Shown piece after piece: positions 22,745-23,057 of a stretch of DNA of 23,057 nt (positions are counted from its first letter, which is position 1; each line of letters opens with the position of its first letter). Below the pieces are notes generated by a model. The model made no database searches. It was given only the letters and a program-made list of their open reading frames with translations, and was not told where the DNA came from. This stretch comes from JARLFX01 sp036404255 (GTDB lineage Bacteria > Acidobacteriota > Terriglobia > Terriglobales > Acidobacteriaceae): contig DASWOP010000220.1 of assembly GCA_036404255.1 (NCBI GenBank), forward strand, positions 1-23,057, read 5' to 3'. The translations under genes and the position numbers were made by a program.

Positions 22745-22767
22745 TCTGAGCGCAGCGAAGAATCTGC
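22740..22767 (+). repeat. Family 1 palindromic repeat, copy 9
   Basis: GTCATTCTGAGCGCAGCGAA then GAATCTGC; arms ATTCT/AGAAT. It sits between ccmH and the CcmI-like gene, so it would be transcribed within the ccm operon. Confidence 0.85.
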
Positions 22768-22806
22768 TTTTCTTCCCTCTCGCCATATCACTCCCAGGAG
22801 CCACGC

Positions 22807-23057
22807 ATGAGCCTCCTCGCAGCTGGTCTTCTCACCATCTTCATCTTCGCCTGGGTCTTCTGGCCAGAGAAGAATCCCTTCCACCAGCGCATCAAAACGC
22901 GCGTGGACTACCTGCGCGAGCGCAAGGAAGCCATCTACGAGAATCTCCGCGACCTCAGCTTTGAGTACAAGTCCGGCAAATACCCAGACGAAGACTACTC
23001 CGCCCAGCGCCTCGCCCTGGAAAACGAAGCCGCCGGAGTCATGGCGGAGATCAGCAC
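22807..23057 (+). CDS. CcmI-like cytochrome c biogenesis protein (3' end outside window)
   Basis: Only 83 residues are visible. An N-terminal TM helix (LLAAGLLTIFIFAWVFW) is followed by a charged helical region with ERKEAIYENLRDLSFEYKSG and KYPDEDYSAQRLALENEAAG, a pattern typical of the CcmI N-terminal region and of short zinc-ribbon relatives found in acidobacterial ccm clusters. CcmI chaperones apocytochrome c to the CcmFH complex. AGGAG at 22796-22800 lies 6 nt before the ATG. Position after ccmH supports the call. Whether a TPR domain or a zinc ribbon follows cannot be seen. Confidence 0.75.
   Translation, partial: MSLLAAGLLTIFIFAWVFWPEKNPFHQRIKTRVDYLRERKEAIYENLRDLSFEYKSGKYPDEDYSAQRLALENEAAGVMAEIS

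Overview
The window looks like chromosomal DNA from an acidobacterium of the class Terriglobia (Granulicella/Terriglobus/Edaphobacter-like). This rests on the high GC content, the Wzi/tyrosine-kinase/Wza export set, the CPCGC-type CcmH, and many short palindromic repeats of a kind I associate with Acidobacteriaceae. The taxon is an inference; no rRNA gene is present. I see no tRNA, CRISPR array, transposase or phage gene.

Layout. (1) 1-3258: the 3' part of aceE (homodimeric pyruvate dehydrogenase E1), then a small gene related to the alpha subunit of heterotetrameric E1 enzymes that has lost the thiamine-diphosphate motif. (2) 3374-12546: a forward-strand extracellular polysaccharide/capsule block. 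It holds a Wzi-like outer-membrane protein, a Wzz/BY-kinase fusion, a Wza-like exporter, two GT4 glycosyltransferases, a WcaF-like acetyltransferase and a GT2 glycosyltransferase. From the kinase onward the genes are tightly packed. No initiating transferase, flippase or polymerase is present, so those must lie elsewhere. (3) 12547-18336: gpmI and eno on the minus strand, separated by a plus-strand acyltransferase-3 gene. The surrounding DNA is dense in nested hairpin repeats, some of them inside the acyltransferase coding sequence. (4) 18337-19776: a secreted protein of unknown function closed by a clear intrinsic terminator, then a single-domain response regulator. (5) 19937-23057: cytochrome c maturation genes ccmF, ccmH and the start of a CcmI-like gene, with repeats in the gaps.

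Metabolically, gpmI and eno carry 3-phosphoglycerate to phosphoenolpyruvate, and AceE takes the resulting pyruvate toward acetyl-CoA. The polysaccharide genes cover chain-length control, export, sugar assembly and surface attachment. The ccm genes serve haem attachment to c-type cytochromes.

The most unusual content is the repeats. At least three palindromic families show paired (compensatory) changes in their arms between copies, so the fold seems to matter more than the sequence. They nest in each other, flank eno as two direct composite copies, add about 60 residues in frame to the acyltransferase, extend its C-terminus, and supply the Shine-Dalgarno of ccmH. I also see CRP-type palindromes upstream of ccmF and eno at spacings that fit activator sites.
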